Source: Luzula sylvatica (Eukaryota > Streptophyta > Magnoliopsida > Poales > Juncaceae). Taken from it: a stretch of DNA of 64,000 nt. Numbering within the stretch: the stretch's first letter is position 1; each line of letters begins with the position of its first letter. Below the pieces are notes generated by a model. That model saw only the letters and a list, made by a program, of their open reading frames with translations, had not been told where the DNA came from and made no database searches. The stretch is taken from NCBI GenBank assembly GCA_946800325.1, contig OX326956.1, positions 23,906,356 to 23,970,355 on the forward strand. The letters are read 5' to 3'. Position numbers and translations under genes: made by a program. Positions 15,101-26,067 of the stretch are shown in pieces.

Positions 15101-16124
15101 TTTTCACCAAATTTCTCAAACTCTAAGAAAGTTTGTTTTTCGAATCAAAACAAGATTTTAACGCTTTGAGGAGTTCAAATAACGTGTTTTTAGATCATTT
15201 GTATCGTATCTTTTACTACATAACATTTCACCAAATTTCACAAACACTAAGAAAGTTTGTTTTTCGATTCAAAACAAGATTTTAACGCTTTGAGGAGCTC
15301 AAATAACTTGTTTTTAGATCATTTGTATCGTATCTTTTACGACGTAAATTTTCACCAAATTTCACAAACACTAAGAAAGTTTGTTTTTCAATTCAAAACA
15401 AGATTTTAACGCTTTGAGGAGCTCAAATAACTTGTTTTTAGATCATTTGTATCATATCTTTTACTACGTAACTTTTCACCAAATTTCAGAAACACTAAGA
15501 AAGTTTGTTTTTCGATTCAAAACAAGATTTTAGCGCTTTGAGGAGTTCAAATAATATGTTTTTAGATCATTTGTATCGTATCTTTTACTACATAATTTTT
15601 CACCAAATTTCACAAACACTAAGCAAGTTTGTTTTTCGATTCAAAACAAAATTTTAACGCTTTGAGTAGTTCAAATGACGTGTTTTTCGATCATTTGTAT
15701 CGTATCTTTTACTACATAACTTTTCACCAAATTTTACAAACATATAGAAAGTTTGTTTTTCGATTCAAAACAAGCTTTTAACGCTTTGAGGAGTTCAAAT
15801 AACGTGTTTTTAGATCATTTTTATCGTATCTTTTACTACATAACTTTTTACCAAATTTCACAAACACTAATAAAGTTTGTTTTTCGATTCAAAACACGAT
15901 TTTAACGCTTTGAGGAGTTCAAATAACGTGTTTTTAGATCATTTGTATCGTATCTTTTACTACATAACTTTTCACCAAATTTCTCAAACACTAAGAAAGT
16001 TTGTTTTTCGAATCAAAACAAGATTTTAACGCTTTGAGGAGTTCAAATAACGTGTTTTTAGATCATTTGTATCGTATCTTTTACTACACAACTTTTCACC
16101 AAATATCACAAACACTAAGAAATT
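12157..16124. repeat. Higher-order repeat copy 4 (32 monomers)
   Basis: This 3,968-bp unit is colinear with the preceding copies. Near 13597 one monomer is replaced by a gtatttttactacata version, unlike gtatcatatctttt at the same place in other copies, which suggests local gene conversion. It shares tcaaatagcatg with the preceding unit. Confidence 0.86.
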
Positions 16125-17130
16125 TTGTTTTTCGATTCAAAACAAGATTTTAACGCTTTGAGGAGCTCAAATAACTTGTTTTTAGATCATTTGTATCGTA
16201 TCTTTTACTACGTAAATTTTCACCAAATTTCACAAACACTAAGAAAGTTTGTTTTTCGATTCAAAACAAGATTTTAGCGCTTTGAGGAGTTCAAATAACA
16301 TGTTTTTAGATCATTTGTTTCGTATCTTTTACTACATAACTTTTCATCAAATTTCACAAACACTAAGAAAGTTTGTTTTTCGATTCAAAACAAGATTTTA
16401 ACGCTTTAAGTAGTTCAAATAACGTGTTTTTAGATCATTTGTATCGTATCTTTTACTACATAACTTTTCACCAAATTTCACAAACACTAAGAAAGTTTGT
16501 TTTTCGATTCAAAACAAGATTTTAACGCTTTGAGGAGCTCAAATAACTTGTTTTTAGATCATTTGTATCGTTTCTTTTACTACGTAACTTTAAACCAAAT
16601 TTCACAAACACTAAGAAAGTTTGTTTTTCGATTCAAAACAAGATTTTAGCGCTTTGAGGAGTTCAAATAACATGTTTTTAGATCATTTGTATGGTATCTT
16701 TTACTACATAACTTTTCATCAAATTTCACAAACACTAAGAAAGTTTGTTTTTCGATTCAAAACAAGATTTTAACGCTTTGAGTAGTTCAAATTACGTGTT
16801 TTTAGATCATTTGTATTGTATCTTTTACTATATAACTTTTCACCAAATTTCACAAACACTAAGAAAAGTTTGTTTTTCTATTCAAAACAAGATTTTAACG
16901 CTTTGAGGAGCTCAAATAACTTGTTTTTAGATCATTTGTATCGTATCTTTCACTACGTAACTTTTCCCCACATTTTACAAACACTAAGAAAGTTTGTTTT
17001 TCGATTCAAAACAAGATTTTAGCGCTTTGAGGAGTTCAAATAACATGTTTTTAGATCATTTGTATCGTATCTTTTACGACATAACTTTTCACCAAATTTC
17101 ACAAACACTAAGAAAGTTTGTTTTTCGATT
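16125..17130. repeat. Higher-order repeat copy 5, truncated after eight monomers
   Basis: Order and sequence follow the other copies for about eight monomers, up to the marker ttttacgacataac at about 17075. The next monomer should carry gagtagttcaaataacgtg, but it carries caaataatatg and belongs about 19 monomers further along the unit. Regular higher-order structure ends here. Confidence 0.85.
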
Positions 17131-19582
17131 CAAAACAAGATTTTAGCGCTTTGAGGAGTTCAAATAATATGTTTTTAGATCATTTGTATCGTATCTTTTA
17201 CTACATAATTTTTCACCAAATTTCACAAACACTAAGCAAGTTTGTTTTTCGATTCAAAACAAAATTTTAACGCTTTGAGTAGTTCAAATGACGTGTTTTT
17301 AGATCATTTGTATCGTATCTTTTACTACATAACTTTTCACCAAATTTCACAAACACTAAGAAAGTTTGTTTTTTTATTCAAAACAAGATTTTAACGCTTT
17401 GAGGAGCTCAAATAACTTGTTTTTAGATCATTTGTATCGTATCTTTTACTACGTAAATTTTCACCAAATTTCACAAACACTAAGAAAGTTTGTTTTTCGA
17501 TTCAAAACAAGATTTTAGCGCTTTGAGGATTTCAAATAACATGTTTTTAGATCATTTGTATCGTATCTTTTACTACATAACTTTTCATCAAATTTCACAA
17601 ACACTAAGAAAGTTTGTTTTTCGATTCAAAACAAGATTTTAACGCTTTGAGTAGTTCAAATAACGTGTTTTTAGATCATTTGTATCGTATCTTTTACTAC
17701 ATAACTTTTCACCACATTTCACAAACACTAAGAAAGTTTGTTTTTCGATTCAAAACATGATTTTAACGCTTTGATTTCTTCAAATAATGTGTTTTTAGAT
17801 CATTTGTATCGTATCTTTTACTACATAACTTTTCACCAAATTTCACAAACACTAAGAAAGTTTGTTTTTCGATTCAAAACAAGATTTTAACGCTTTGAGT
17901 AGTTCAAATAACGTGTTTATAGATCATTTGTATCGTATCTTTTACTACATAACTTTTCACCAAATTTCACAAACACTAAGAAAGTTTGTTTTTCGATTCA
18001 AAACAAGATTTTAACGCTTTGAGGAGCTCAAATAACTTGTTTTTAGATCATTTGTATCATATCTTTTACTACGTAACTTTTCACCAAATTTCAGAAACAC
18101 TAAGAAAGTTTGTTTTTCGATTCAAAACAAGATTTTAGCGCTTTGAGGAGTTCAAATAATATGTTTTTAGATCATTTGTATCGTATCTTTTACTACATAA
18201 TTTTTCACCAAATTTCACAAACACTAAGCAAGTTTGTTTTTCGATTCAAAACAAAATTTTAACGCTTTGAGTAGTTCAAATGACGTGTTTTTAGATCATT
18301 TGTATCGTATCTTTTACTACATAACTTTTCACCAAATTTTACAAACATATAGAAAGTTTGTTTTTCGATTCAAAACAAGCTTTTAACGCTTTGAGGAGTT
18401 CAAATAACGTGTTTTTAGATCATTTTTATCGTATCTTTTACTACATAACTTTTTACCAAATTTCACAAACACTAATAAAGTTTGTTTTTCGATTCAAAAC
18501 ACGATTTTAACGCTTTGAGGAGTTCAAATAACGTGTTTTTAGATCATTTGTATCGTATCTTTTACTACATAACTTTTCACCAAATTTCTCAAACACTAAG
18601 AAAGTTTGTTTTTCGATTCAAAACAAGATTTTAACGCTTTGAGGAGTTCAAATAACGTGTTTTTAGATCATTTGTATCATATCTTTTACTACATAACTTT
18701 TCACCAAATTTCACAAACACTAATAAAGTTTGTTTTTCGATTCAAAACAAGATTTTAACGCTTTGAGGAGCTCACATATCGTGTTTTTAGATCATTTGTA
18801 TCGTATCTTTTACTACATTACTTTTCACCAAATTTCACAAACACTAAGAAAGTTTGTTTTCGATTCAAAACAAGATTTTGACGCTTTGAGTAGTTCAAAT
18901 AACTTTTTTTTAGATCATTTGTATCGTATCTTTTACTACATAACTTTTCACCAAATTTCACAAACACTAAGAAAGTTTGTTTTTCGATTCAAAACAAGAT
19001 TTTAACGCTTTGAGGAGTTCAAATAACGTGTTTTTAGATCATTTGTATCGTATCTTTTACTACATAACTTTTCACCAAATTTCACAAACACTAATAAAGT
19101 TTGTTTTTCGATTCAAAACAAGATTTTAACGCTTTGAGGAGCTCACATATCGTGTTTTTAGATCATTTGTATCGTATTTTTTACTACATAACTTTTCACC
19201 AAATTTCACAAACACTAAGAAAGTTTGTTTTCGATTCAAAACAAGATTTTAACGCTTTGAGTAGTTCAAATAACGTGTTTTTAGATCATTTGTATCGTAT
19301 CTTTTACTACATAACTTTTCACCAAATTTCACAAACCCTAAGAAAGTTTGTATTTCGATTCAAAACAAGATTTTAACGCTTTGAGGAGCTCAAATAACTT
19401 GTTTTTAGATCATTTGTATCGTATCTTTTGCTACGTAACTTTTCACCAAATTTCACAAACACTAAGAAAGTTTGTTTTTCGATTCAAAACAAGATTTTAG
19501 CGCTTTGAGGAGTTAAAATAACATATTTTTAGATCATTTGTATCGTATATTTTACTACGTAACTTTTCATCAAATTTCACAA
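17131..19582. repeat. Irregular edge of the satellite array
   Basis: The DNA is still made of 124-bp monomers, but the 32-monomer order is lost. Monomers carrying caaataatatg and actaagcaag occur near 17165 and again near 18155, about 990 bp apart instead of about 3,968. The last monomers carry private changes, and the array stops within the block tttcacaaa at about 19582, after which unrelated single-copy DNA begins. Array edges commonly escape homogenisation (established for satellites). Confidence 0.85.
18722..19470. repeat. 371-bp three-monomer repeat, two copies at the array edge
   Basis: A trimer with the private variant ctcacatatcgtg begins near 18722 and repeats 371 bp later. The period is 371 rather than 372 because one monomer has lost a T (gtttgttttcgattc). 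The deletion and the variant are both present in the two copies, so the trimer duplicated after they arose. The third monomer of the second copy is more diverged than its counterpart. Confidence 0.8.
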
Positions 19583-22080
19583 AAGATATTAAAGGCGCCG
19601 AATGGTTGCTCGCCCAGCGCTGTATGGTACCCCGCAAAAGATATTTTTGGAATTATGTTCAAAACTTGGTTATTTCGTGAATATTTTTTTGAAACATGGT
19701 CACTACAGTATAATTTTCAAAAAAAAATCATCTTAGAGGTCTAAGATTGAACGGTCCACACAGTTGAAATGTGTGACGAAAATAATAAGATAATAGTCGC
19801 CAATAGAATGAGTGAGAAGAGAGGTGATTGTGGAAAAAAAAATAAGCGGGGTATGAATTTGTTGTTTTATTTTTTTATTGAGGGAGTTGTATTGTACATT
19901 TTATTTCTTATGATACCCTTATTTTTAAAGATATATTGAGAAATAATTAATTAATTAGTATTTAAGGTAAAATTTTCAAATATATTTACCAATGAATGCT
20001 AGGCTAAATAGAAAACATGTATTGTTCATTAAAAAAAATATCAATAAAAAATAAATTTTATGATATGCTCTTATAAATACCTAAAATACATTTTTTTTAA
20101 GTGTATGATAAAATTCCTCAATAAATAATAAGCGCGAAAAAAAAATATTCAAAATGATGACAAAATTAGAGTGATAAAAACAGCCTTGTACCATATATCG
20201 GTACTTATGGATGAAGACCTAAAAGTGAGAATCTCCTTGGCCTTCATTCTCGCTAGCAATTTATGAGTTTTTCGTGGATAGAGTTTGTTGTTGTTTCGCT
20301 CGATCCGCTAATCGAAGGGTGTGGCGGGGATATCATTCAAAATATCTGGCGTCAGGCTAATGGATCGTACTCCTTGAACAATTTGTTGATTATTTTACAC
20401 GAGTAACATTGTATATATATATTTTACAAAATGTATACAACAATTATTTTTTCTTGTAACGTGCGTTTTGGAGTGCGTTAAGCGGCCAAAACAGAAGAAA
20501 AAACAATCAACACATGTTGCTCTCATATTGATTTTGACGACGTGGAATCTTCTAATCGGTTTATTAATAAAAAAAAAAAAAAAAAATTTATGTTCAAAGT
20601 TAAGATTATCAATTAAATATTCTACAATTAACTAAATTGAGAGCAAATTTGTAAGATAACATAAAAAAAAATAAACTGTATGCCTCCAAAGCTTTGACAA
20701 AATATTTATTTATTAATAACATATATCTAATTAAATTTATTGGCATACAATAAATATTTTGAGAGACGATGGAATAAAATAGGGGTTGATCCTAAACGTT
20801 TAGGAGGCGGCAGGTATGAGGTAAGAGGTGGATGTCAAGGGGGACTCGTGCATAACCGCTGCATACCAAAACTCCATAATGAAACCTTGGTCCCGGTCCC
20901 AACTTCCAACCATTTTTTGTTGTTTTATCCTACCCACTCCGTCTTCTTCTTTTGCACAAATCCTAGTCAACCCAACAACAAATCATTCATTTTCATTTTT
21001 GTATTAATGCTGAATCAATCGAATACTCTTGGTAGGCCATCAATCTCATTACTCTCAATTATAAATCAATAATTAGTATACTTAAATTAACAAATGAGGG
21101 AATACAAGTTAGAAAAAAAATATATTAAATCGTAAATTGTAATAAAAGATAGTAAGTTTGAATATAAAATGTAGTAATATTTTACGTACAAAAAAATTCA
21201 ATTTGTAAAATAATATTTTTTTTTTGTTGCATACATTGAATTATACTAGAATATTATTTGTTTTATTATTTTGTTGTTTTGGATTTAATAAAATAATCTA
21301 TGAAAAAAAAAAATTAACCAAAGATATTCTGGCACCAAAAGAAATTTTGTATTTAGATTTTGAAAAAAATCAACTTTTACTCTTGAACTATTGTCAAAAA
21401 ATTATTTTTTATGATCATCACTTAACAAATGGAGGAATTAATTAAATAAAATTCACAGTTTATGAAATTAACTGAGCAAAATTAAAATTTAGGAGATGTA
21501 CTGAACATTTGACTGGTAAAAATGTATTTTTTTTTTCTTACATTCTTAAGTTAAATAAAGCTAAACAAAAATTAATTTCATTTTTATAGGAACTAAAATA
21601 GAGTATTTGAAAGTCAAAAAATTTCAAGAAAAGAGACCCACAAACTTCAACGGTAACAAAAGGAGGTAATGTTTTGTTAGGGCAATATGGACAATTAAAA
21701 AAGTTACTGTAGATAAATCCAACATGCAGGCCCCCTCTAGAAACAATATTTTTCATTAAAATGGAAATGAAATACATAAAATAGAACCCCATGACAGCAA
21801 TTATTGTCCACGCCTCTTCACTTGTTTCCCCTTTACAGTTCAACCAAAAGCACCAAGCAAAGAATCCCAATCCTCCATGCACCCCCTTCACTACGCCCTC
21901 ACCAATAGTTATCTTCCACGTAATTGACAGCATTACGTAGCTTGTTTTTACTGGATCGGTTCATGATAGACCAGTTTCAATGTTCGCTTACGACGAACAC
22001 AAAACCCAGCTCAGAGAGACAAATCTCCTTTGCAGATCCATAAAAAATTCACTAATTCCTTATCCCTCCTTCCTTTCCGA
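19583..22080. other. AT-rich DNA between satellite and DUF641 gene
   Basis: No gene is supported here. The first 170 bp after the satellite are less AT-rich and contain the word aaagatatt twice (near 19585 and 19635). Homopolymer A runs occur near 20570. A moderately GC-rich patch at about 20210-20390 and another at 20790-20930 were not recognised. The last 150 bp are probably the promoter and leader of the gene that follows. Confidence 0.6.
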
Positions 22081-22087
22081 TGCTCTA

Positions 22088-22116
22088 GTCTTCTTCTTCT
22101 TCTTCTTCTTCTTCTC
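22088..22116 (+). repeat. CTT microsatellite in the presumed 5' leader
   Basis: About nine CTT triplets lie roughly 50 bp upstream of the ATG at 22164. Pyrimidine-rich leaders are common in plant mRNAs; whether it affects translation here is unknown. Confidence 0.85.
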
Positions 22117-22163
22117 GTCTCCATACCTCGATTGCTAGGAGTACTAAGATAGAGGATTCAAAG

Positions 22164-23516
22164 ATGTTGCAGAAGTTCGCTCTCTCATTCAAGACCAAAG
22201 CGGTGGAATTCTTCACGGAGGAAGAGGAGGAAGAGGACGACAATGGATCCATCAAAGACGTATATGAATTGGTGTCTTCTACCCATGACGAGGTCATTAC
22301 TGATCAACTGGTTGTCGTGCTCAAACCTGATCCGAAACCGAGTTTAATTCCCACTGATAAAAACCCTAAACCTACAATTGACCCGGAGACGTTAATTTCG
22401 ACTCTTTTTGCCACGATTTCTTCGTTTCAATCCGCGTATATTCATTTCCAGACTGCCCATTTGCCAATTCTTCCTAAAGATCTTAAATTGGCTGACGAGT
22501 CGGCCGTATCTCACCTTCGACGCCTTTCTGAATTGAAACAGTCCTTTCCTGACTCTAACCCTAATGGGAACTCGAATGCGAGTGCAAATCCTAATCTTGA
22601 TCTCAATTCTTGCTTGCAAGCTCAGGTGCTCGAAAACCAGAAGTTATTACGCACGTTTGATTCCGTGATTAATCGTCTCCAGTCAGATATAGACAGAAAA
22701 GATTCGGAATCGGCTGAGCTGAGATCGAAACTTAACGAACTCGAATCTCTTAACGTGCGGTTATCAACCCGATTAGACCGAGCGTGTACACCCGTACCCG
22801 GTAAGGAAAGTATAGACACTTTGCTCTCGATTAGTGTATTCGATTCAGTTTTGAGGGATTCTTGTAGAATCACTCATAGATTTGCGAAATCCTTGGTGGA
22901 TCTCATGAAGCAGAAAAGATGGGATTTGGGTTCGATTGCGAAATCCATATATCCTGATGTGAAGTACGCAAAACCTGGTCACTGTAAATACGCAATTCTT
23001 TCGCATGTTTGCTTAAAGATGCTAGACGGGTTCGATTCATTCGGTTTCGGTATCGGATCCGGGTCGGATTCCGAACCCGGTTTGTTTAGAAGGGATGATT
23101 CTCTCAGGCAATTCATCGAGCACTCTGCAATCGACCCGTTTGAATTGATTGTGTCCGATCCGGATTGCAAATTTGTGCAATTCTGCGAGGAAAAGTACAG
23201 TAAAGTGATCCAACAGGATACCGGGTCGGGTATATCGGACCCGTTTGGACCTTCGAGTTCGCTCTATGAACCTTTTGTGATAATGGCGAGTTCAATCTGG
23301 GCCCTTCATTTATTAGCTTGGGCTTATGATCCAGTTATTGGGATATTTCAGGTTGCGAATGGAATGGAGTTCTCCATTGTTTATATGGAAAATATTTTAG
23401 GGAAAAGAATTGTCGGTACCGTGAAACGGCCAAAGGTAGGTTTCACGGTGGTACCGGGTTTTAGGGTTGGCGGTACAGTTATTCAGTGTAGGGTTTACCT
23501 AGACTCTACTTCGTGA
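22164..23516 (+). CDS. DUF641 family protein, GIL1/IRKI-like
   Basis: This is a single-exon gene of 450 codons with an ATG start (context aagATGttg). It matches the plant DUF641 family, which includes GRAVITROPIC IN THE LIGHT 1 and the IRK-interacting protein. Visible regions are an acidic run at residues 19-26, a DUF641-type helical region at about 73-205 ending in a coiled-coil stretch (about 155-205), the conserved block VLRDSCRITHRFAKSLVDLM at 229-248, KPGHCKYAILSHVCL at 270-284, DPFELIVSDPDCKFVQFCEEKY at 324-345 (quoted in two overlapping parts of the family signature), and the C-terminal VPGFRVGGTVIQCRVYL at 430-446. Length and layout fit the family. The known members act in light and gravity responses or bind a receptor-like kinase; the biochemical activity is unknown. 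There is no signal peptide or membrane segment. Family assignment is firm; GIL1 versus IRKI orthology is not resolved. Confidence 0.92.
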   Translation: MLQKFALSFKTKAVEFFTEEEEEEDDNGSIKDVYELVSSTHDEVITDQLVVVLKPDPKPSLIPTDKNPKPTIDPETLISTLFATISSFQSAYIHFQTAHLPILPKDLKLADESAVSHLRRLSELKQSFPDSNPNGNSNASANPNLDLNSCLQAQVLENQKLLRTFDSVINRLQSDIDRKDSESAELRSKLNELESLNVRLSTRLDRACTPVPGKESIDTLLSISVFDSVLRDSCRITHRFAKSLVDLMKQKRWDLGSIAKSIYPDVKYAKPGHCKYAILSHVCLKMLDGFDSFGFGIGSGSDSEPGLFRRDDSLRQFIEHSAIDPFELIVSDPDCKFVQFCEEKYSKVIQQDTGSGISDPFGPSSSLYEPFVIMASSIWALHLLAWAYDPVIGIFQVANGMEFSIVYMENILGKRIVGTVKRPKVGFTVVPGFRVGGTVIQCRVYLDSTS

Positions 23517-24252
23517 AGTAAGAAAATTTGAAATTTTATTTGTTATACTTGACATGTATAATGTAAATGGAGAGAATTACTGAATTAGGAGTCAAAATTG
23601 TAAAATTGAAATAACTTAAGAGTTTAAGGTTTTGTTTTTATAGAAAATTCACGAGGGCTTGTTTGTTTGAATTATATAGTATTTCTTTCTTGTATTTATG
23701 AAAAGGCTTAATTAGTGATTGTATCTTAGTAATTATATTCATACAATTTGGGTCTAATTGTAATTTGTGATATATATTTATTTCCTTGATTCTCTGCAAC
23801 ATAAATAAATGATTTTAAATAAAGCCAACCAACTTGATTTTTAAAATTTAGGATCAATCATTTCCTGTCAATGTCAAAACCTAAAAACTGTATAATATTA
23901 AAAACTTAGGCATTTATATTGGCATGATCATTTAAATATAAACCTACCTATTATTAGTTGGTACTGCTTGTGACCAACAAAATCAGTAGAAAGTTTTATG
24001 GATGAGATTAGTTAATTTTGGGTCCCTTGAATTGAATGTCAATGGAGGAAAGGTATCTTCTTATATCTCCATATGATTAAAGGTCCTTCATTGTTGGCAT
24101 CATGCCTTCGTTGCATCTCATGGAAGATTGCATGAGTTATTTCTACATTTTTCTTTTAGTGAGCTTTACCCTTTTACTTTTTTGTTGTCAGAATAAATAA
24201 TTTATTGTCACCATCCCAACAAATTTAACTTACCTAATACCTTGTGTATCTA

Positions 24253-24283
<31 letters not shown>

Positions 24284-24375
24284 ATCAAACACAAAACAAA
24301 ACCAGTCGGTACAAAGTCTAAATCTACAAACACAAAATACACAAAGGGTAAGTACAAACAAAATACAAACTCCGC
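23517..24375. other. 3' flank of the DUF641 gene, AT-rich
   Basis: This stretch is presumed 3' UTR followed by intergenic DNA. No gene was recognised. It contains an AG dinucleotide microsatellite at 24257-24283. Confidence 0.6.
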
Positions 24376-24392
24376 TAGGCTCTGAAACTATT
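24376..24392. repeat. Left target-site duplication of LINE copy 1
   Basis: The 17-bp sequence taggctctgaaactatt is repeated exactly at 25898-25914. The pair brackets the LINE. Confidence 0.93.
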
Positions 24393-25897
24393 TTTTTTTG
24401 AATGAGTGGCGGGAGCGATACGCTCTCGAACCATTCGTTTTTTATATAAAGATGAAAAGAAAAGTTTATTTACAAAGAGTAACCTCCAGGGGGGTTTTGA
24501 GCTTAGCTTGCCATTTGCTAATTCTATTCCTAAATACATAAGTTAATATCGTGACTTATAGTCTTACATTAACAGTACAAACCCCATTTGTAAGTAAGAT
24601 CTTGCGCTGTGGATAGGAGTAGATCATGCATCCTAGCCTTGCGTCGAAATATTCGTTGATTTCTTTCTCGCCATATAGTCCAAAGCATCGCTAACCATTG
24701 TGTATCCCATCTCCGTTTGGCGTCGGCACCACTTAAAAGTCGTCTTGTTTGAGTCCACAGGTCTACTATGGTAGTTGCCGACCGATATGCATTCGGGTTA
24801 ATCATCAACCACAGGGTGGCAGAGAAGGGGCACTTGAGCAGTAGATGGATTACCGATTCGTTTGCTTGGGTGCAAAGGGGACACGTTGAGTTGTTGGGCC
24901 ATCCTCTTTTTGATAGGTTGTCCGCCGTGAGTATCCGGTTGTTGATTGCGAGCCATCCAAAAATTTTAACCTTTGCCGGCGCATTTACCTTGAATAATGG
25001 GCCCGTCCATGGACATTCGATGCCCGGATGTGAGATGCGGTCATAGATGACTGCCGAGCTAAATGAGGGTCTGTTTTCGGTATTACTCGCTAGAAGAGCT
25101 TTAATTGAGTTATAGAGTGGGATTAATTTTTGCAGGTCTCGAATAAAAAAGGAGGTATGGTTTAGCACGATGTTGCTAAGGTCCCGAACGGCTTCTACAT
25201 TATAGATATCTCTCATTGTGATGGACCATTGCGACTCCTTATCAAAGTCGATTTTGTAAAGCCAACGCATTGTAAGTGCTTGGTTTTGTTTGGCAATATC
25301 TATAATCCCTAATCCTCCATTTCTCTTTGGTAAACAAACCTTGTGCCAATTAACTAGGCAATGGCCACCCGATATGTTATTCTTACCCTTCCAAAAAAAA
25401 GCTCTGATGAGTTTGTTAATCTCCTCAATCACTCCCGAGGGCATGAGGAAGGATTGCATATGGTAATTGGAGAGGGACCCCAAAACCGATTTGACCAATG
25501 TCATTCTTCCACCTAGTGATAAGAGTTTATTTTGCCAATTATTTATTCTTTTGTTCATACTATCAATAATGGGGCGAAAGGTAAGTTTAGTAGGCTTTTT
25601 GTAAGATAAGGGTAGTCCTAGATATTTCAAGGGGAGGAATTTTTTTACACATTTCGTTAGGGTGGCTAGATGGTTGTGAAGCTCCTCAGGGATGGCTATC
25701 GGAGTAAAACAACTCTTATCCCAATTAATTTGTAACCCGGATAATTGAGAGAAAGTCGAGATAGTTTGCATAATCACCTTAATGTTATTCGGATGCGCTT
25801 CGACAAATAGGAGAGTGTCATCCGCGTATTGTAATGTTGTCGGCGCAAAAATAATTGGGGAGGTAAGCATCGGAGTCGTTTTAGCGATCATTACTTG
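24393..25897 (-). mobile_element. 5'-truncated L1-type LINE insertion
   Basis: A minus-strand LINE of about 1.5 kb is bracketed by a perfect 17-bp target-site duplication. Its poly(A) tail appears as a T-run at 24391-24399. Just inside the tail is a hairpin at 24413-24425 (gagcg-ata-cgctc on the plus strand). The element is cut off in the middle of the reverse transcriptase, so most of ORF2, including the endonuclease, is missing. The 5' junction shares the bases tag with the target duplication, a microhomology often seen at truncated L1 5' ends. The open frame is intact and the duplication perfect, so the insertion is probably recent. It is the same family as the long LINE at the right end of the window. 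Confidence 0.95.
24569..25897 (-). pseudogene. LINE ORF2 C-terminal part (reverse transcriptase remnant)
   Basis: The frame is open for 440 codons from the first ATG (25891) to the stop, and stays open to the truncated 5' end of the element. It starts just upstream of the reverse-transcriptase active site: YADD lies at residues 22-25 of that reading. It then covers the thumb/connection region (LKYLGLPLSYKK, INKLIRAFFWKG, GGLGIIDI) and a zf-RVT zinc-binding domain (APAKVKIFGWLAINNRILTA to CPLC...HLLLKC), and ends in WGLYC. Without the upstream endonuclease and the first RT motifs it cannot be functional. It is closely similar to the ORF2 at 61.5-64 kb. Confidence 0.93.
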
Positions 25898-25914
25898 TAG
25901 GCTCTGAAACTATT
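25898..25914. repeat. Right target-site duplication of LINE copy 1
   Basis: Exact repeat of the 17 bp at 24376-24392; see that entry. Confidence 0.93.
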
Positions 25915-26067
25915 ATCTTTGGTGTTAGCATCTAGTGTGAATATGAATTTTTAATGTCAATATATTATTTTTGATGTCAACATACCATATGATAGAACAA
26001 TAACATTTTCAGTGTTGATAAATAATTTCAAAGTGAATACGAGAAAAATAAATAATAAACACTCAAC

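Larger units (their letters stand above)
1..19582. repeat. Satellite array of 124-bp monomers with higher-order structure
   Basis: Head-to-tail AT-rich monomers of 124 bp fill the first 19.6 kb; the period was measured between successive gtttttcgattc blocks. Other constant blocks are gttttta-gatcatttg, cgtatcttttactac and tttcacaaacactaagaa. Monomers fall into variant classes that can be told apart after the block acgcttt: gaggagctc...cttg, gaggagttc...catg, gagtagttc...cgtg and gatttcttc...cgtg, plus a class with tgcttttagtagttc. The classes recur in a fixed order, which defines a higher-order repeat of about 3,968 bp. Open frames of 68-91 codons recur inside it, but they start at TTG, follow the repeat and are not genes. 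The array runs off the left edge. A centromeric or large heterochromatic satellite is the likely nature (inference); no match to a named family was recognised. Confidence 0.97.

Noticed and set aside
692..19376. Recurrent open frames of 68 and 91 codons in the satellite
   Set aside because: They begin at TTG, recur with the monomer or HOR period and depend on single-base indels in the repeat. They have no independent coding evidence.
1..19582. Regular repeats resembling a CRISPR array or an alpha-satellite CENP-B box
   Set aside because: There are no unique spacers, since the whole monomer repeats. The tttcgattcaaaac stretch matches only the first half of a CENP-B box.
20740..21072. 110-codon plus-strand frame
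   Set aside because: Starts at a non-ATG codon in AT-rich DNA, has no recognisable domain and no splice support.
22085..22297. Minus-strand frames in and before the DUF641 gene
   Set aside because: They are shadows of the gene and of its CTT leader repeat; the E/S homopolymers come from the microsatellite.
24768..25046. Plus-strand open frame of 92 codons
   Set aside because: It is the antisense shadow of the LINE reverse-transcriptase frame. The same holds for plus-strand frames at 62261-63451.
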